A stretch of 64,000 bases of DNA. It comes from Komagataeibacter sucrofermentans DSM 15973 (GTDB lineage: Bacteria; Pseudomonadota; Alphaproteobacteria; Acetobacterales; Acetobacteraceae). The stretch spans positions 686,001-750,000 of the forward strand of contig NZ_CP137157.1 in NCBI RefSeq assembly GCF_040581405.1, written 5' to 3'. The notes below the pieces were generated by a model, which was not told the DNA's origin, ran no database searches, and worked only from the letters and a program-made list of their open reading frames with translations. A program made the translations under genes and the position numbers. Numbering within the stretch: position 1 is the stretch's first letter; every line of letters starts with the position of its first letter. Positions 34,789 through 46,160 of the stretch are shown here, piece by piece.

Positions 34789-36345
34789 CTATTTGTTAGT
34801 GTCCTTCTGGATGAAGGAGGGCAGGAGCGGGTTGTCTTTCTGCAGCGAGTGCTTGCTGGGCAGGCGGGAGGTATCCCACCCGCCGCCAAGCGCCTGCACC
34901 AGGCTCACGCTATCGACCATGCGCTGCTGCTGGATGCCAAGCAGCGTCTCGGCATCGCTCAGGGCCGCATTCTCGTTGGTGATGACGGTGGTGTAGATCG
35001 CGGTTCCGGCCTGGTACTGGTTGAGCGAGACCTCGACCGTGCGGTTGGCCAGGTCGAGCGCCTTCTGCTGCTGGCTGCCCTGCTCGGCCAGGATGCGCAG
35101 GTTCGAGAGCTGATCTTCCGTGTTCTGCAGGGCCGTCAGCACGGTCTGGCGGTAGGTGGCCACCGCGCTGTCATACTGGGCGTTGGCCTCATGCACGGCG
35201 GCCGTGCGCGAGCCGCCTTCAAACAGCACTTCGGTGGCCGAGGCGCCAAGCGACCAGACCCGGTTCATGGCCTGCATCAGCGAGGTCACGGGGTCGCCGC
35301 CACTTTGTGAATAGCTGGCATTGATGGTGATGTCGGGGAAGAAGGCCGCCATGTCCGCGCCGATCATGGCGTTGTACTGCTCCATCGTGCGCTCGGCGGC
35401 GGCAATGTCGGGGCGGCGTTGCAGCAGGTCGGCCGGCACGCTGACCGGAATGGGCGGCACGGTGCGCGACAGTGCGGCCGGGGCGATCGTGACATCGGCG
35501 GGCGGCTTGCCCACCAGGACGGCAATGGCGTGCTCATACTGCGCGCGGTTGATGCCCGCCTGCACCAGCGAGGCCCGGTTCTGCTCCAGCGTGGTGCGGG
35601 CCTGCAGCACGGCGGTCGGGTCCGCCGTGCCCGCCTCGAACTGGTTCTGGGTGATCTGGAGCGCCTGTTCATTGAAGTGGACATAGCGTTGCAGAAGATC
35701 GGTTAGGCTGTCCTGATAGCGCAGGTTGAAATAGGCCGTGGCCAGCTGCGCCTGATAGGACAGCGTGGCGTTGGCAAGGTCGGCGGCACTCGCCTGCGCC
35801 GCCGTTACCTGCTCCTGCACCTGCCGGCGGATCTTGCCCCAGATGTCGAGATCCCAGCTGGCGCTGGGGCCGATGTTATAGGTGTTATAGGTCGAGCCCT
35901 CCTTGGCGTAATTGCTGCCGCTCGAGGAAAGCGACCCCGCCCCATGCCCCGCGCGGTTGAAGCCAAGGCTACCGCTGATGGTGGGAAAAAGCTGGGCCCG
36001 CACGCTGTCGATCATGGCGCGCGCGTTACGGTAATTGGCCTCGTACTGCTTCACGTTCTGGTTGGAGATCGCAACCTGCGCCTCCAGCGCGTTCAGCACG
36101 GGGTCGTTATAGATTGTCCACCAGTCATGCTTGGGCAGTTCCGCAAGCTTGGGGTTGGCGGTTTCCCAACCGGGTTCGGGCCGCAATTCCTTGAAGTGGG
36201 CCGAGACAATGGCGGCGGGGCGATGGTATTTCGGCCCGATCATGCACCCGCCCAGCGCCGCGAACGGCACGAGGGCCAGGGCAAGGCGCAGGCGGCGGCC
36301 CGGTACATGGCTGGCGCGGATGGGGGATGGCGAGGGACGTGTCAT
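34789..36345 (-). CDS. Outer-membrane efflux lipoprotein of the MdtABC-like system
   Basis: This 518-residue TolC-family outer-membrane factor has a signal peptide with lipobox LGGC (cysteine near residue 34) followed by MIGPKYHRP. The family motifs DWWTIYNDPVLNALEAQVAI, LLQRRPDIAAAERTMEQYNA and LFEGGSRTAAVHEANAQYDS appear in order. It is the last gene of a four-gene minus-strand operon, five bases after the second permease, and terminates at the bidirectional hairpin. It is a distant paralogue of the protein at 1370-3013. Confidence 0.92.
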   Translation of the reverse strand: MTRPSPSPIRASHVPGRRLRLALALVPFAALGGCMIGPKYHRPAAIVSAHFKELRPEPGWETANPKLAELPKHDWWTIYNDPVLNALEAQVAISNQNVKQYEANYRNARAMIDSVRAQLFPTISGSLGFNRAGHGAGSLSSSGSNYAKEGSTYNTYNIGPSASWDLDIWGKIRRQVQEQVTAAQASAADLANATLSYQAQLATAYFNLRYQDSLTDLLQRYVHFNEQALQITQNQFEAGTADPTAVLQARTTLEQNRASLVQAGINRAQYEHAIAVLVGKPPADVTIAPAALSRTVPPIPVSVPADLLQRRPDIAAAERTMEQYNAMIGADMAAFFPDITINASYSQSGGDPVTSLMQAMNRVWSLGASATEVLFEGGSRTAAVHEANAQYDSAVATYRQTVLTALQNTEDQLSNLRILAEQGSQQQKALDLANRTVEVSLNQYQAGTAIYTTVITNENAALSDAETLLGIQQQRMVDSVSLVQALGGGWDTSRLPSKHSLQKDNPLLPSFIQKDTNK

Positions 36346-36350
36346 CCGGT

Positions 36351-39300
36351 TCAGGAATCCTGCTGGTGGGAAAGACGATGGCGTCGGGACAGCCGTCCAT
36401 ACAGCCGGTTGAAACGGTCGCGGCAGGCTACCCCCATATGATCGAGATAGAGATAGACAACCGGCGTGGTATAAAGCGTGAGCGCCTGGCTGACGAGCAG
36501 CCCCCCCACGATGGCGATGCCCAGCGGGCGGCGCAGCTCCGAGCCGTAACCATGACCGAAGATGAGCGGCAGCGCGCCAAGGGCTGCTGCGAACGTGGTC
36601 ATCATGATCGGGCGGAAGCGCAGCAGGCAGGCGGTGCGGATGGCCTCGAGCGCGGTATGGCCTTCGTCACGCTCGGCGGTGATGGCGAAATCAACCAGCA
36701 TGATGGCGTTCTTTTTCACGATGCCGATCAGCAGGATCACCCCGATCATCGCAATCAGCGAGAACGCCTCCCCAAAGAACTGCAGCGCCAGCAGCGCGCC
36801 CACCCCGGCTGAGGGCAGGGTGGAGAGAATGGTCAGCGGGTGCACGTAGCTTTCATACAGGATGCCCAGCACCATGTACACTGCCGCCAGGGCGGCGAGG
36901 ATGAGCAGCGGCTCGTTATTGACCGATTTCTGGAACTGCGCGGCATTGCCCGCAAACGCGCCCTGTATGTTGTCGGGCATGTGCAGGCGCACCATCTCCT
37001 CATTGATGATCTGCACCGCCTGGCTGAGCGAGACGCCATTGCTCAGGTTGAACGAGACCGTGCTCGAGACCGTCTGCCCGTCATGATTAATGCTGAGCGC
37101 GGTCTTGGTGGGCTTGAGGGTGGAGACCAGCGTGAGCGGCACCATGGATTCCGAATTGGTGGAAACCGCCGAACCGGTCGAGGCGCTGTTGCCGCCCGCC
37201 AGCTTGTTGGCCACCTGATTGCGGAAGGACTGGGCACTGAGCTGCGCGGCGGTATTGCCGGTATCGGCCTTGACGCGGATGGTGTTGGACTGCGTGCCGC
37301 CGCCCGCCGTGCCGCCCGCAACACTGACCCAGACCTGCTTGAGCGTGGTCGGGTCCGCCCAGAAGCGGGGCTCGACCTCCATCACCACGCGGTACTGGTT
37401 CAGCGCATTATAGATGACCGAGGCCGAACGCTGGCCATAGGCATCATAGAGCGTGTTTGACACAAGCTGCGGCGTGATGTTGAGCCGGCTTGCGGTATCG
37501 CGGTCGATCTGCACGTCAAGCGCCGAGCCGCCCTGAAGCACGTCCGATGAAATATCGGACAGTTCATGATGCTTCTGCAGCGCCGAGACCAGAAGCGGCG
37601 TCCATTTGTACAGATCCTTCGAGGAATCGGAATGCAGCGAATACTGGTAGGCCGCATTGCTCTGCCGCCCGCCAATGCGCAACTGCCCCGGCGCCGAGGC
37701 ATAGAACGTCGCCCCCACCATGTTGCGCAGCCGGTGCGAGATGCGGGCAATGGTCTGGGCGGGGGTGTCGTTGCGCTCCGACTTGTCCTTGAGGGTGACG
37801 AACATGTTGGCCTGGTTGGAACTGCCGCGCCCGCCCATGAAGCCCATGACATGCGCCACGTCCCGATCCGCGATGATGGCGGACTGCACGGTATGGACCT
37901 GCGCCTGCATGGCATGGAACGAAATCGACTGATCCCCCATCAGGTGGCCCATCAGCATCCCGGTATCCGATTCAGGGAACAGGCTCTTGGGCATCTTGAT
38001 GAACAGCCCGACCATGATGGCAATGGTGACAGGCAGCGACAGGATGGTGATGCGCCGGTGCGTGATCGCCCATTCCAGCGAGTGGGCATAGCCCTGCTGG
38101 GCGGCGTTCAGCCCGGCTTCCAGCCACAGCCCGAGCCGCCCGAACATGCCCTTGCCCGTGGTGGGTTTTTCATACTGCCTGAGCAGGCGCGAGGTCATCA
38201 TGGGGGTGAGCGAGAGCGACAGCACCATGGAAATGACGATGGTGAGCGACATCGTCATGGCGAATTCATGGAACAGCCGCCCCGCCACCCCGCTGAGCAG
38301 CAGGATGGGCAGGAACACCGCAATCAGCGACACCGTAATCGACAGCACCGTGAACGCCACCTCGCGCGTGCCGAGCAGGGTGGCCTGCAGCCGGTCCATG
38401 CCCGCCTCCATGTGGCGGCTGATGTTCTCCACCACCACGATGGCGTCATCCACCACGAAGCCGGTGGAAATGGTCAGCGCCATGAGCGAGAGATTGTCGA
38501 TCGAATACCCCATCAGCTTCATCGCGCCAAAGGTGGTGATGATGGAGGTGGGCACGACAATGGCGGGAATGATGGTGATGCGCGGCGAGCGCAGGAACAG
38601 AAGCACCACCAGCACCACCAGCACGACCGACAGCACCAGCGTGAACTGCGTATCGGCCAGGGCCGCGCGGATGGTGGTGGAGCGGTCCATGAAGTTGCCA
38701 AGGTCCACATCCGCGGGCAGGGCGGCGCGCAGCATGGGCAACTGCGCGCGGATCTGGTCATTGGTGTTGATGATGTTGGCCCCGGCCTGCGCGAAGATGA
38801 TGGCCAGCACGCCGGACTTGCCATCCACGTAGCCCGCGTTGCGCACATCCTCCACGCTGTCATGCACGTAGGCTACGTCTTCAAGCCGCACGGGCCGGTT
38901 GTCATGGTAGGCCACGATCAGGTCGCGATAGGCCTGGGCGTTATGCGCCTGGTCATTGGTGGACAGCACGAAGCGGTTGTCGCCCTGGTCGATGAAGCCC
39001 TTGGGCGTATGTGCGTTGGCCGAGGCGAGGGCCGCGCGGATATCTTCAAACCCGATGCCGAATTTGTACAGTGCCAGCGGGTTCATCTCTACCCGCACGG
39101 CAGGCAGCGAACTGCCGCCAATCTCGACCTGGCCCACGCCCTGAATCTGCGAAAGATGCTGCTGCAGCACGTTTGATGCCAGGTCGTAAAGCTGCGGCGG
39201 CGTGCGCGTGCGCGAGGTCAGCGCCAGGATCATGACCGGCGCGCCGTTGGGGTTGGCCTTGAAGTAGCTCGGGTTCTGCCGCAGCGAGGAAGGCAGGTCG

Positions 39301-39650
39301 GCATGGGCGGCCTGAAGGGCGGCCTCAACATCGCGGGCAGCGCCGTTGATGTCGCGGTCAAGAGAGAACTGCAGCGTGATCCGCGCCTGATTGGCCGATG
39401 ACTGCGAGGTCATTTCCGTCAGGTCCGCAATGGCGCCCAGATGCCGCTCGAGCGGGGCGGCCACGGAACTTGCAATTTCCTCGGGCGAGCCGCCGGGCTG
39501 CTGCGCCTGCACCTGTATGACCGGAAAGTCCACATTGGGCATGTCGGCCACCGGCAGGGTGGTATAGCCGATCACGCCGCCCAGGATCAGCGCCACCGTC
39601 AGCAATACGGTGGCGACCGGCCTGCGCACGAAGATGGCAAGCGGATTCAT
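36351..39650 (-). CDS. RND multidrug permease, MdtC-like
   Basis: A 1099-residue RND proton/drug antiporter with 12 membrane segments and two large periplasmic loops. It starts [20 protein letters not shown]. The proton-relay acids lie in [18 protein letters not shown], and [16 protein letters not shown] is in the first loop. It overlaps the upstream permease by ATGA (39647-39650). In E. coli MdtB and MdtC form a heterotrimer; the same is likely here. A small polar insertion rich in Ser/Thr/Gly ([19 protein letters not shown]) is unusual. Confidence 0.93.
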   Translation of the reverse strand: MNPLAIFVRRPVATVLLTVALILGGVIGYTTLPVADMPNVDFPVIQVQAQQPGGSPEEIASSVAAPLERHLGAIADLTEMTSQSSANQARITLQFSLDRDINGAARDVEAALQAAHADLPSSLRQNPSYFKANPNGAPVMILALTSRTRTPPQLYDLASNVLQQHLSQIQGVGQVEIGGSSLPAVRVEMNPLALYKFGIGFEDIRAALASANAHTPKGFIDQGDNRFVLSTNDQAHNAQAYRDLIVAYHDNRPVRLEDVAYVHDSVEDVRNAGYVDGKSGVLAIIFAQAGANIINTNDQIRAQLPMLRAALPADVDLGNFMDRSTTIRAALADTQFTLVLSVVLVVLVVLLFLRSPRITIIPAIVVPTSIITTFGAMKLMGYSIDNLSLMALTISTGFVVDDAIVVVENISRHMEAGMDRLQATLLGTREVAFTVLSITVSLIAVFLPILLLSGVAGRLFHEFAMTMSLTIVISMVLSLSLTPMMTSRLLRQYEKPTTGKGMFGRLGLWLEAGLNAAQQGYAHSLEWAITHRRITILSLPVTIAIMVGLFIKMPKSLFPESDTGMLMGHLMGDQSISFHAMQAQVHTVQSAIIADRDVAHVMGFMGGRGSSNQANMFVTLKDKSERNDTPAQTIARISHRLRNMVGATFYASAPGQLRIGGRQSNAAYQYSLHSDSSKDLYKWTPLLVSALQKHHELSDISSDVLQGGSALDVQIDRDTASRLNITPQLVSNTLYDAYGQRSASVIYNALNQYRVVMEVEPRFWADPTTLKQVWVSVAGGTAGGGTQSNTIRVKADTGNTAAQLSAQSFRNQVANKLAGGNSASTGSAVSTNSESMVPLTLVSTLKPTKTALSINHDGQTVSSTVSFNLSNGVSLSQAVQIINEEMVRLHMPDNIQGAFAGNAAQFQKSVNNEPLLILAALAAVYMVLGILYESYVHPLTILSTLPSAGVGALLALQFFGEAFSLIAMIGVILLIGIVKKNAIMLVDFAITAERDEGHTALEAIRTACLLRFRPIMMTTFAAALGALPLIFGHGYGSELRRPLGIAIVGGLLVSQALTLYTTPVVYLYLDHMGVACRDRFNRLYGRLSRRHRLSHQQDS

Positions 39651-42600
39651 GCAGAAGCCTGCGGGCCGGGCTGACCATCAGGGTCGGCCTCATCCGTTGT
39701 GCCAAAGCGGCGGGCCAGCTTCTGGCTGATCCCGTCCATGAGCAGGTAGATGACCGGGGTGGTGAACAGCGTGAGCAGCTGGCTCACTGCAAGCCCGCCC
39801 ACGATGGCGATGCCCAGCGGGCGGCGCAGTTCCGAGCCGGTGCCGGTGCCCAGCATCATCGGCACCGCGCCCAGCATCGCGGCCAGCGTGGTCATGAGGA
39901 TGGGGCGGAAGCGCAGCAGGGCGGCGTGGCGGATGGAGTGCAGCGGCGTCATGCCCTCCACCCGTTCGGCCTCAAGCGCGAAGTCGATCATCATGATGGC
40001 GTTTTTCTTGACAATGCCGATCAGCAGCACCAGCCCGATGATGCCCATCACATCCAGCCCCGATCCCGTCAGCCACAGCGCCAGTAACGCCCCGATGCCA
40101 GCCGAGGGCAGGGTGGACAGGATGGTGATGGGGTGAACAAAGCTCTCATACAGGATGCCCAGCACGATATAGACCGCCACCAGCGCTGCGAGCACCAGCC
40201 ACGCCTCGTTTGACAGCGAACTGCGGAAGGCCGCCGCCGTGCCCTGGAACGAGGTCTGGAAGCTCGAGGGCAGGTGGATGTCCTTCGCCGCGCGCTCGAT
40301 CGCATCCGTAGCATCCCCCAGCGCATAGCCGGGCCTGACGTTGAACGAGACGGTGGTGGCCGGGAACTGCCCCACATGCGTGATCAGCAGCGGCGCGGTA
40401 TCCTGCGTTACCGTGGTGACGGATGCGAGCGGCACCAGCCCCGACGTGGGCGAGCGGGTGGGGCCTGATGTGCTCTCGCCCGCATTGCCGCTGATGCCCG
40501 GCAGGTAGATCTGGCTCAGCGAGCTCATGTCCTGCTGGAAGGAGGGCGTGGCCTCAAGGATCACGCGGTACTGGTTGGACTGGGTGAAGATGGTCGAGAT
40601 CTGGCGCTGGCCAAAACTGTCATACAGCACGTTGTCGATGGTCTGCGGCGTGATCGAGTAGCGCGCGCCCGTGGTGCGGTCGAGATCGACATGCGCCACG
40701 AGCCCTGCCGCCTGCAGGTCCGATGTTACATCCGACAGCGCCTTTTCGTGCTGCAGGCGGGCGATGAATTTCGGCACCCAGGTGGTGAACTGGCTGTAGT
40801 CGGGGTTTTCAAGCAGGAACTGGTACTGCGTGGCGGCGACCGAGGTATCGAGCGAGAGATCCTGCACCGGCTGCACGTACAGTTCAGCCCCCGGTATGTC
40901 GGCGGTTTCCGCCCGCAGGCGGGTCGCGACCTGCTGCGCGGTAGCCGAGCGCTTGTCCACCGGCTTGAGGTTGATGAGGAAGCGCCCCTGGTTGAGGGTG
41001 ACGTTCTGCCCATCCACCCCCACGAAGGAGGACAGGCTGGCCACGTCCTTATCGCTCAGGATCCGGTCGGCAAGTTCCTGCTGGTGGCGCTTCATGGCGC
41101 TGAACGAGGTGGACTGCGCCATGACCGATATGCCCTGGATCACGCCCGTGTCCTGCACGGGGAAGAACCCCTTGGGAATGATTACCGCCAGCACGCCGGT
41201 CAGCATCAGTGTCGCGCCAAACACGCCCAGCGTCAGCCTGCGGTGGCGCAGCACGACGTCGAGCGCGCGGCCATAGCCCTCGATCGTGGCGACCGTCCAG
41301 CGCTCGATGGCGGCCGACCACGCGGGTTCGGCATGTTTGGTGTCGTGTTCATGCAGCAGGCGGGCGCACATCATGGGCACCAGCGTGAGCGAGACCACGG
41401 CGGAGAGGATGATGGTGACCGCCAGCGTCATGGCGAATTCATGGAACAGGCGGCCCACCACATCACCCATGAACAGCAGCGGGATCAGCACCGCGATCAG
41501 CGATACGGTGAGAGAGATGATGGTGAACCCGATCTCGCCCGCGCCCTTCAGCGCGGCCTGCATGCGGGTGTCGCCCATTTCGATGTAGCGGGCGATGTTC
41601 TCGATCATGACGATGGCGTCATCCACCACGAAGCCCGTGGCGATGGTGAGCGACATGAGCGAGAGGTTGTCGAGCGAGAAGCCGAACAGGTACATCACCG
41701 CCAGCGTGCCCACCAGCGACAGCGGCACCGACAGGCTGGGGATCAGCGTTGCGGGCACGTTGCGCAGGAACACGAAGATCACGCCCACAACCAGCACCAG
41801 CGCCAGACCAAGCTCGAACTCCACATCCTCCACCGAGGCGCGGATGGTGGTGGTCCGGTCGGTCAGCGGGGTGATGGTGATGCCCGGCGGCAGGGATTCC
41901 TGCAGGCGGGGCAGGGCGTATTTGATGTTGTCCACCACCGCGATCACGTTCGCGCCCGGCTGGCGCTGCACGTTCATGACCAGGGCTGGCGTGCGGTTGG
42001 CCCAGGCGGCAAGCTCGGTGTTCTCGGGGCCGATCACCACGCTGGCCACGTCGCGGATGCGCACGGGGCCGTTGTTCTGGTAGGCGATGACCTGGTCAAG
42101 CAGTTGCTGCACCCCGGTGATCTGGCCATCAATGCGCAGCGTGGTCGCGCGCTTGGGGCCATCGAACGTGCCGGTGGGGGAGTTGATGTTCACGTTGCCA
42201 ATGGTGGTGCGCAGCGTATCGAGATCAATGCCGAACGAGGTCAGCTTGGGGATGTTGACGCGCACCCGCAGCGCCTTGCGGTTGCCGCCCGAAAGCGTGA
42301 CAAGCCCCACGCCCGAGATCTGGCTGATCTTTTCGGCCAGGCGGGTATCGACGTAATCCTCCACTTCCGTCAGCGGCATCGTCTTGGACGAGATGCCAAG
42401 GGTCACGACCGGCGTATCGGCGGGGTTGACCTTGGCATAGACCGGCGGGGCTGGCAGGTCGGTGGGCAGCAGGGAATTGGCCTGGTTGATCGCGGCCTGC
42501 ACTTCCTGCTCGGCAATGTCCATGGTCATGGTCAGGCCAAAGCGCAGGGTAATGACCGACGAGCCACCCGATGAGCGTGATGTCATCTGCTGCAGCCCCG

Positions 42601-42823
42601 ACATTTCGCCCAACTGCGTTTCAAGCGGGGCGGTGACGGAGGTGGCCATCACATCGGGGCTGGCGCCGGGGTAGAAGGTCTGCACCGTGATGGTGGGGTA
42701 TTCCACCTCCGGCAGGGCCGATACGGGCAGGAAGTGATAGCCCAGCAGCCCCGCCAGCAGGATGGCCAGCATGAGCAGCGTGGTCGCGACCGGACGGTGT
42801 ATAAAAAGGCGGGAGGGATTCAC
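39647..42823 (-). CDS. RND multidrug permease, MdtB-like
   Basis: A 1058-residue RND permease whose N-terminus reads [20 protein letters not shown]. Proton-relay acids lie in [18 protein letters not shown], and the periplasmic docking region is complete. The start codon is GTG (42821-42823) with GGAG about ten bases upstream. It is the first of two adjacent permeases, the signature of MdtABC-type pumps that export bile salts, novobiocin and similar amphiphiles in enterobacteria. Confidence 0.93.
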   Translation of the reverse strand: MNPSRLFIHRPVATTLLMLAILLAGLLGYHFLPVSALPEVEYPTITVQTFYPGASPDVMATSVTAPLETQLGEMSGLQQMTSRSSGGSSVITLRFGLTMTMDIAEQEVQAAINQANSLLPTDLPAPPVYAKVNPADTPVVTLGISSKTMPLTEVEDYVDTRLAEKISQISGVGLVTLSGGNRKALRVRVNIPKLTSFGIDLDTLRTTIGNVNINSPTGTFDGPKRATTLRIDGQITGVQQLLDQVIAYQNNGPVRIRDVASVVIGPENTELAAWANRTPALVMNVQRQPGANVIAVVDNIKYALPRLQESLPPGITITPLTDRTTTIRASVEDVEFELGLALVLVVGVIFVFLRNVPATLIPSLSVPLSLVGTLAVMYLFGFSLDNLSLMSLTIATGFVVDDAIVMIENIARYIEMGDTRMQAALKGAGEIGFTIISLTVSLIAVLIPLLFMGDVVGRLFHEFAMTLAVTIILSAVVSLTLVPMMCARLLHEHDTKHAEPAWSAAIERWTVATIEGYGRALDVVLRHRRLTLGVFGATLMLTGVLAVIIPKGFFPVQDTGVIQGISVMAQSTSFSAMKRHQQELADRILSDKDVASLSSFVGVDGQNVTLNQGRFLINLKPVDKRSATAQQVATRLRAETADIPGAELYVQPVQDLSLDTSVAATQYQFLLENPDYSQFTTWVPKFIARLQHEKALSDVTSDLQAAGLVAHVDLDRTTGARYSITPQTIDNVLYDSFGQRQISTIFTQSNQYRVILEATPSFQQDMSSLSQIYLPGISGNAGESTSGPTRSPTSGLVPLASVTTVTQDTAPLLITHVGQFPATTVSFNVRPGYALGDATDAIERAAKDIHLPSSFQTSFQGTAAAFRSSLSNEAWLVLAALVAVYIVLGILYESFVHPITILSTLPSAGIGALLALWLTGSGLDVMGIIGLVLLIGIVKKNAIMMIDFALEAERVEGMTPLHSIRHAALLRFRPILMTTLAAMLGAVPMMLGTGTGSELRRPLGIAIVGGLAVSQLLTLFTTPVIYLLMDGISQKLARRFGTTDEADPDGQPGPQASA

Positions 42824-42886
42824 GCAGTAATCTCCGGCAACGCGCAGGGCAGGTCAGGCAGGGTGGCGGGCAGGCGGGCGCGCACC

Positions 42887-44101
42887 CTATTCCTTGCCCT
42901 TCTGCACGGCGGCGGGGCTGTCAGGCTGGGGAATGCTTACCTTTACCCCATCACGCAGGTGGTCCACGCCATCGGTCACCACGCGCTCGCCTTCCTTTAC
43001 GCCGTCTGTCACCACGGTCATGGTGTTGTTGGCATGGCCGGTCTGGACGTTGCGCACCTCGACCGTGCTGTCCGCCTTGACAATATAGACGAACTGGCCG
43101 TTCGGGCCGTTCTGCAGGGCATTGGTGGGCACGAGCAGGGCATCATGGTCGGTGCTGACCAGCATGCGGGCGTTGACGAACTGGTTGGGGAACAGTTCTT
43201 CTTGCGAATTGGGGAAGATCGCGCGCATGCGCACCGTGCCGGTCGAGGTATCGATCTGGCTGTCGAGCACGCTGGCCTGGCCGGTTGCGATCTTGTTGAG
43301 GTTGGCGCTGTCCCAGGCATCGACCTCGAGCGGCGTGCCTTCGCGCAGGCGGGTGGCGACGGGGCCGATATCATTTTCGGGCAGGGTGAAGATGACCGAG
43401 ATCGGCTGCATCTGCGTCAGGATCACGAGGCCATTGGTCTGGCCCGCGGTGATGTAGTTGCCCATATCGACCTGGCGGATGCCCACGCGCCCGTCAACGG
43501 GGGCCACGATATGGCAGTAGGTGATCTGGAGCTTCTCGTTATCGACAAGGGCCTGGTCGGCCTTGACCGTGCCTTCGAGCTGCTCGACCTTGTACTGCTG
43601 GTCCTTGGCCGTCATGGCGGCAACGCTGTTCTGCTGGATCAGGCGCTGGTAGCGGGCGTTATCCACCTGGGCGGCCCTGAGCTGGGCCACGTCCTGCGCC
43701 AGCTGGCCTTCGTACTGTGCCAGCAGCACCTCATAGGGGCGCGTGTCGATCAGGGCCAGCAGGTCGCCCTTGTGCACGTGCTGCCCCTCGGTAAAGAGCA
43801 CCTGCATCAGGTAGCCATCAATGCGCGACTGCACGGTAACGTTGGTGATGGGCACCACCGTGCCGAGTTCCGTCAGCACCACGGGCATGTCGCCCCTGCT
43901 TACGGCGGTGACCGCTACCGGCTGGTCGCCGCCTGCGGCGTGCTTCTTTTGGGTGCCGCCATGGGGGCGCAGGAACGCGACCGCCAGGATGACCGCCAGC
44001 GCCCCGCCCGCCAGGTAGAGCACGCGCCGCCCACGGCGCGGTCGGTCGGTCGGGGGCGTGGGTGTGGCGGTGGTGCGGGGCGGGGGGGGCGTCGTATCCA
44101 T
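42887..44101 (-). CDS. RND periplasmic adaptor, MdtA-like
   Basis: A 404-residue membrane-fusion protein. A Pro/Thr-rich, basic N-terminus precedes a membrane anchor (RVLYLAGGALAVILAVAFL). The lipoyl halves are VQSRIDGYLMQVLFTEGQHV and YCHIVAPVDGRVGIRQVDMG, and the barrel includes PISVIFTLPENDI. ATG 44101 (MDTTPPPPRTTA) was chosen; a TTG at 44182 in the same frame would add 27 residues. Neither has a strong ribosome-binding site. It is the first gene of the efflux operon, 63 bases before the MdtB-like gene. Confidence 0.9.
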   Translation of the reverse strand: MDTTPPPPRTTATPTPPTDRPRRGRRVLYLAGGALAVILAVAFLRPHGGTQKKHAAGGDQPVAVTAVSRGDMPVVLTELGTVVPITNVTVQSRIDGYLMQVLFTEGQHVHKGDLLALIDTRPYEVLLAQYEGQLAQDVAQLRAAQVDNARYQRLIQQNSVAAMTAKDQQYKVEQLEGTVKADQALVDNEKLQITYCHIVAPVDGRVGIRQVDMGNYITAGQTNGLVILTQMQPISVIFTLPENDIGPVATRLREGTPLEVDAWDSANLNKIATGQASVLDSQIDTSTGTVRMRAIFPNSQEELFPNQFVNARMLVSTDHDALLVPTNALQNGPNGQFVYIVKADSTVEVRNVQTGHANNTMTVVTDGVKEGERVVTDGVDHLRDGVKVSIPQPDSPAAVQKGKE

Positions 44102-44232
44102 GCGGTCGGGGTTCTGCCTGCTTGCTGTCGGATGGGGACCGGTGTGAATGACCGGGTCGTTATGAAAAAAGCGTAGGGTCAACCCTGGGATGGCCCAGTA
44201 TTAACATGGCGCGTGAATGGAAGAAGTTATCG

Positions 44233-44245
44233 AATGTAACATTCT
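44233..44245. promoter_or_regulatory. Operator-like palindrome upstream of MdtABC-like operon
   Basis: GAATGT-A-ACATTC is a perfect 13-base dyad in the gap between the MFS gene and the MdtA-like gene, 132 bases before the chosen adaptor start. Its size suits a TetR- or MerR-type dimer. No regulator gene is adjacent, so the match to a regulator is only inferred. Confidence 0.4.
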
Positions 44246-44281
44246 GTGCAGCGGGTGGAAGGGCCAAAACCGGACCATGTT

Positions 44282-45796
44282 TCATAACCGGTTCTTTTGT
44301 GCGGCGGTGTGGTCATGACCACTCACCGCCGCCCCCGCGCTGGGTGAAAGCCGCAGCAGAACGGGCAGCGCGATCGTGGCGACAATACCGCACAGGATAA
44401 AGGTCAGGCGGTAATCCCGCATCTGGAGCGATGGCGGCAGAACCAGCCGCGCGGAGGTCAGCGCGCCTGCCGCAAAGCATATGCCCAGCGTGAGCATGAC
44501 CTGCTGGGCGGTTGAATAGAGGCTTGTCGCCGCCCCCATGCGCGCAGGCGGCATGTCGGCATAGGCGATGGTGTTGTAGCCGGTATAGACCGTGGTCTGC
44601 CCCATGCCATGCACGGCCAGCAGCGCCAGCAGCACGACCGTGCCCATGGCGGGGTTGTACAGCGCCAGCAGCAGGCACACGCAGGGCAGGGTGAGGCTGC
44701 TGGCGCACATGACGGCACGGTAGCCCCGGGCGCGGTACAGCGCGGGTGCGGCAAAACGCATGACCAGCGCGCCCATGGGGGCGATGAAAGTGATCAGCCC
44801 GCTCTGCGCGGCACTCGCGCCAAAGCGGGTCTGGAGCAGGGAGGGCAGGAGAAAGATGATGCCCCCGGTGGCGATGCGCGTGCACGCCCCCGCCATGACC
44901 GAGATGCGGAAGGTGCTGACCCGCAGCAGCGACAGGTCAAGCACCGGATGCGCGACCCGGCCCGCGTGGCGGATATACGCCACGCTGCACACCGGCGGCA
45001 GTACGAGCAGGGCGCAGGCCACGATGCGGGCCGTGCCGGAATGGGTCAGCAGTTCCAGCCCGAAGATCAGCCCCGCCAGCCCCAGCGCGCACCACGCGTT
45101 GCCCCTGAGGTCAAACGGTGGGGGATGGGGCTTGCGCACCTGCGGAATGAACCGCCCGATCAGCCCGATGGCCAGCAGCCCGAGCGGGATGTTGATGTAG
45201 AACACCCACCGCCATGACAGCAGCGAGGTCAGCACGCCGCCCAGCACCGGGCCGGCCATGGGCCCGATGGTGGCGGTGAGCATGACCCACGCCATGGCCG
45301 ACATCAGCTCCGACTTGGGCACGTTCTGCAGGATCACGAGCCGGCCCACCGGCACCATCATCGCCCCGCCCAGCCCCTGCACCAGCCGCGCAAGCGCCAG
45401 CACGGGCAGGTTGGGCGCAAGCCCGCCAAGCAGCGAGCCGCCAAGGAACACGATGATGGCCCAGCGCAGCGTGACCCGGTTGCCAAACCGCTCGGCAATG
45501 CGGCCCGAGGCCGGGATCAGGGCCGCAAGCCCCAGCATGTAGACCGTAAGCGTGATGCTGGTCTGGGGAATATCGACATGGAAGTCCGTTGCCATGGCGG
45601 GCAGCGCCGTGGTCAGCGCCGTGCCATCGATCTGTTCCATCATCATCAGGCTCGACACGATCAGCGCCATAAGCCTTTTGCGCCGGGGCGAAAGAGGAGG
45701 CATGTCGGCGCCGGGCGCGGGCCGTTCGGTTTGGGCTGTCGTCAAGGGCGGCATCATCATGCATGATAGTAAGGGGTACGGAACCGTATGCGCCAT
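44282..45796 (-). CDS. MFS drug exporter, DHA2 family (14 TM)
   Basis: A 504-residue major facilitator of the EmrB/QacA type. The first helix begins RLMALIVSSLMMMEQIDGTA, and motif A-like SGRIAERFGNRVTLRW follows helix 2. Motif C appears as MLTATIGPMAGPVLGGVLTS. The N-terminal start is uncertain: ATG 45796 lacks a ribosome-binding site, and Met codons at residues 13 and 32 are alternatives. It lies upstream of and parallel to the RND operon with about 180 bases between, so it may be a separate unit. There is no EmrA-type partner. Confidence 0.85.
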   Translation of the reverse strand: MAHTVPYPLLSCMMMPPLTTAQTERPAPGADMPPLSPRRKRLMALIVSSLMMMEQIDGTALTTALPAMATDFHVDIPQTSITLTVYMLGLAALIPASGRIAERFGNRVTLRWAIIVFLGGSLLGGLAPNLPVLALARLVQGLGGAMMVPVGRLVILQNVPKSELMSAMAWVMLTATIGPMAGPVLGGVLTSLLSWRWVFYINIPLGLLAIGLIGRFIPQVRKPHPPPFDLRGNAWCALGLAGLIFGLELLTHSGTARIVACALLVLPPVCSVAYIRHAGRVAHPVLDLSLLRVSTFRISVMAGACTRIATGGIIFLLPSLLQTRFGASAAQSGLITFIAPMGALVMRFAAPALYRARGYRAVMCASSLTLPCVCLLLALYNPAMGTVVLLALLAVHGMGQTTVYTGYNTIAYADMPPARMGAATSLYSTAQQVMLTLGICFAAGALTSARLVLPPSLQMRDYRLTFILCGIVATIALPVLLRLSPSAGAAVSGHDHTAAQKNRL

Positions 45797-45845
45797 CGTG
45801 GCGTTATGGGTCCACGCTACAGAACAGCGATATTACGGAGTGTGA

Positions 45846-46151
45846 ATGATGTCGGAAGACAAGGCAAAAAACATCGAGACCAAGGGCGAAGGCATGATCG
45901 ATGAAGGCATTGGCCGCCTGAAGGACGCCGCTGGCGGCCTTACGGGCAATGTGGGCATGCAGGCCGAAGGCAAGGTCGACCAGCTTTCGGGCATGGCGCG
46001 GCAGGAATTTGCCGATCTGTATGATGAAAGCGAGGGCAAGCTCGAGCGCGCCGTGACTTTCGTGCGCGAACGCCCGCTGTTTTCCCTCGGTATCGCGGCG
46101 GTGCTCGGCACCATCCTGGGGCTGATTTTCATCCCCCGTCGCAAGGGCTGA
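45846..46151 (+). CDS. CsbD/DUF883-like stress protein
   Basis: A 101-residue protein. The N-terminal half has the CsbD-like pattern KGEGMIDEGIGRLKDAAGGL with VGMQAEGKVDQLSG. The C-terminal half is a short amphipathic helix, then one membrane helix (RPLFSLGIAAVLGTILGLIF) and IPRRKG, as in DUF883. The fused layout suggests a membrane-anchored stress or stationary-phase protein. GGAG at 45837-45840 is spaced five bases from ATG 45846 and eight from ATG 45849; the latter may be the real start. Paralogue of the protein at 34229-34489. Confidence 0.8.
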   Translation: MMSEDKAKNIETKGEGMIDEGIGRLKDAAGGLTGNVGMQAEGKVDQLSGMARQEFADLYDESEGKLERAVTFVRERPLFSLGIAAVLGTILGLIFIPRRKG

Positions 46152-46160
46152 TCGCGGGTC

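Noticed and set aside
36840-44176. Long plus-strand ORFs opposite the RND genes (206, 536, 627 and 480 codons)
   Set aside because: They are antisense shadows of well-identified permease and adaptor genes, with low-complexity His/Gly/Arg-rich translations.
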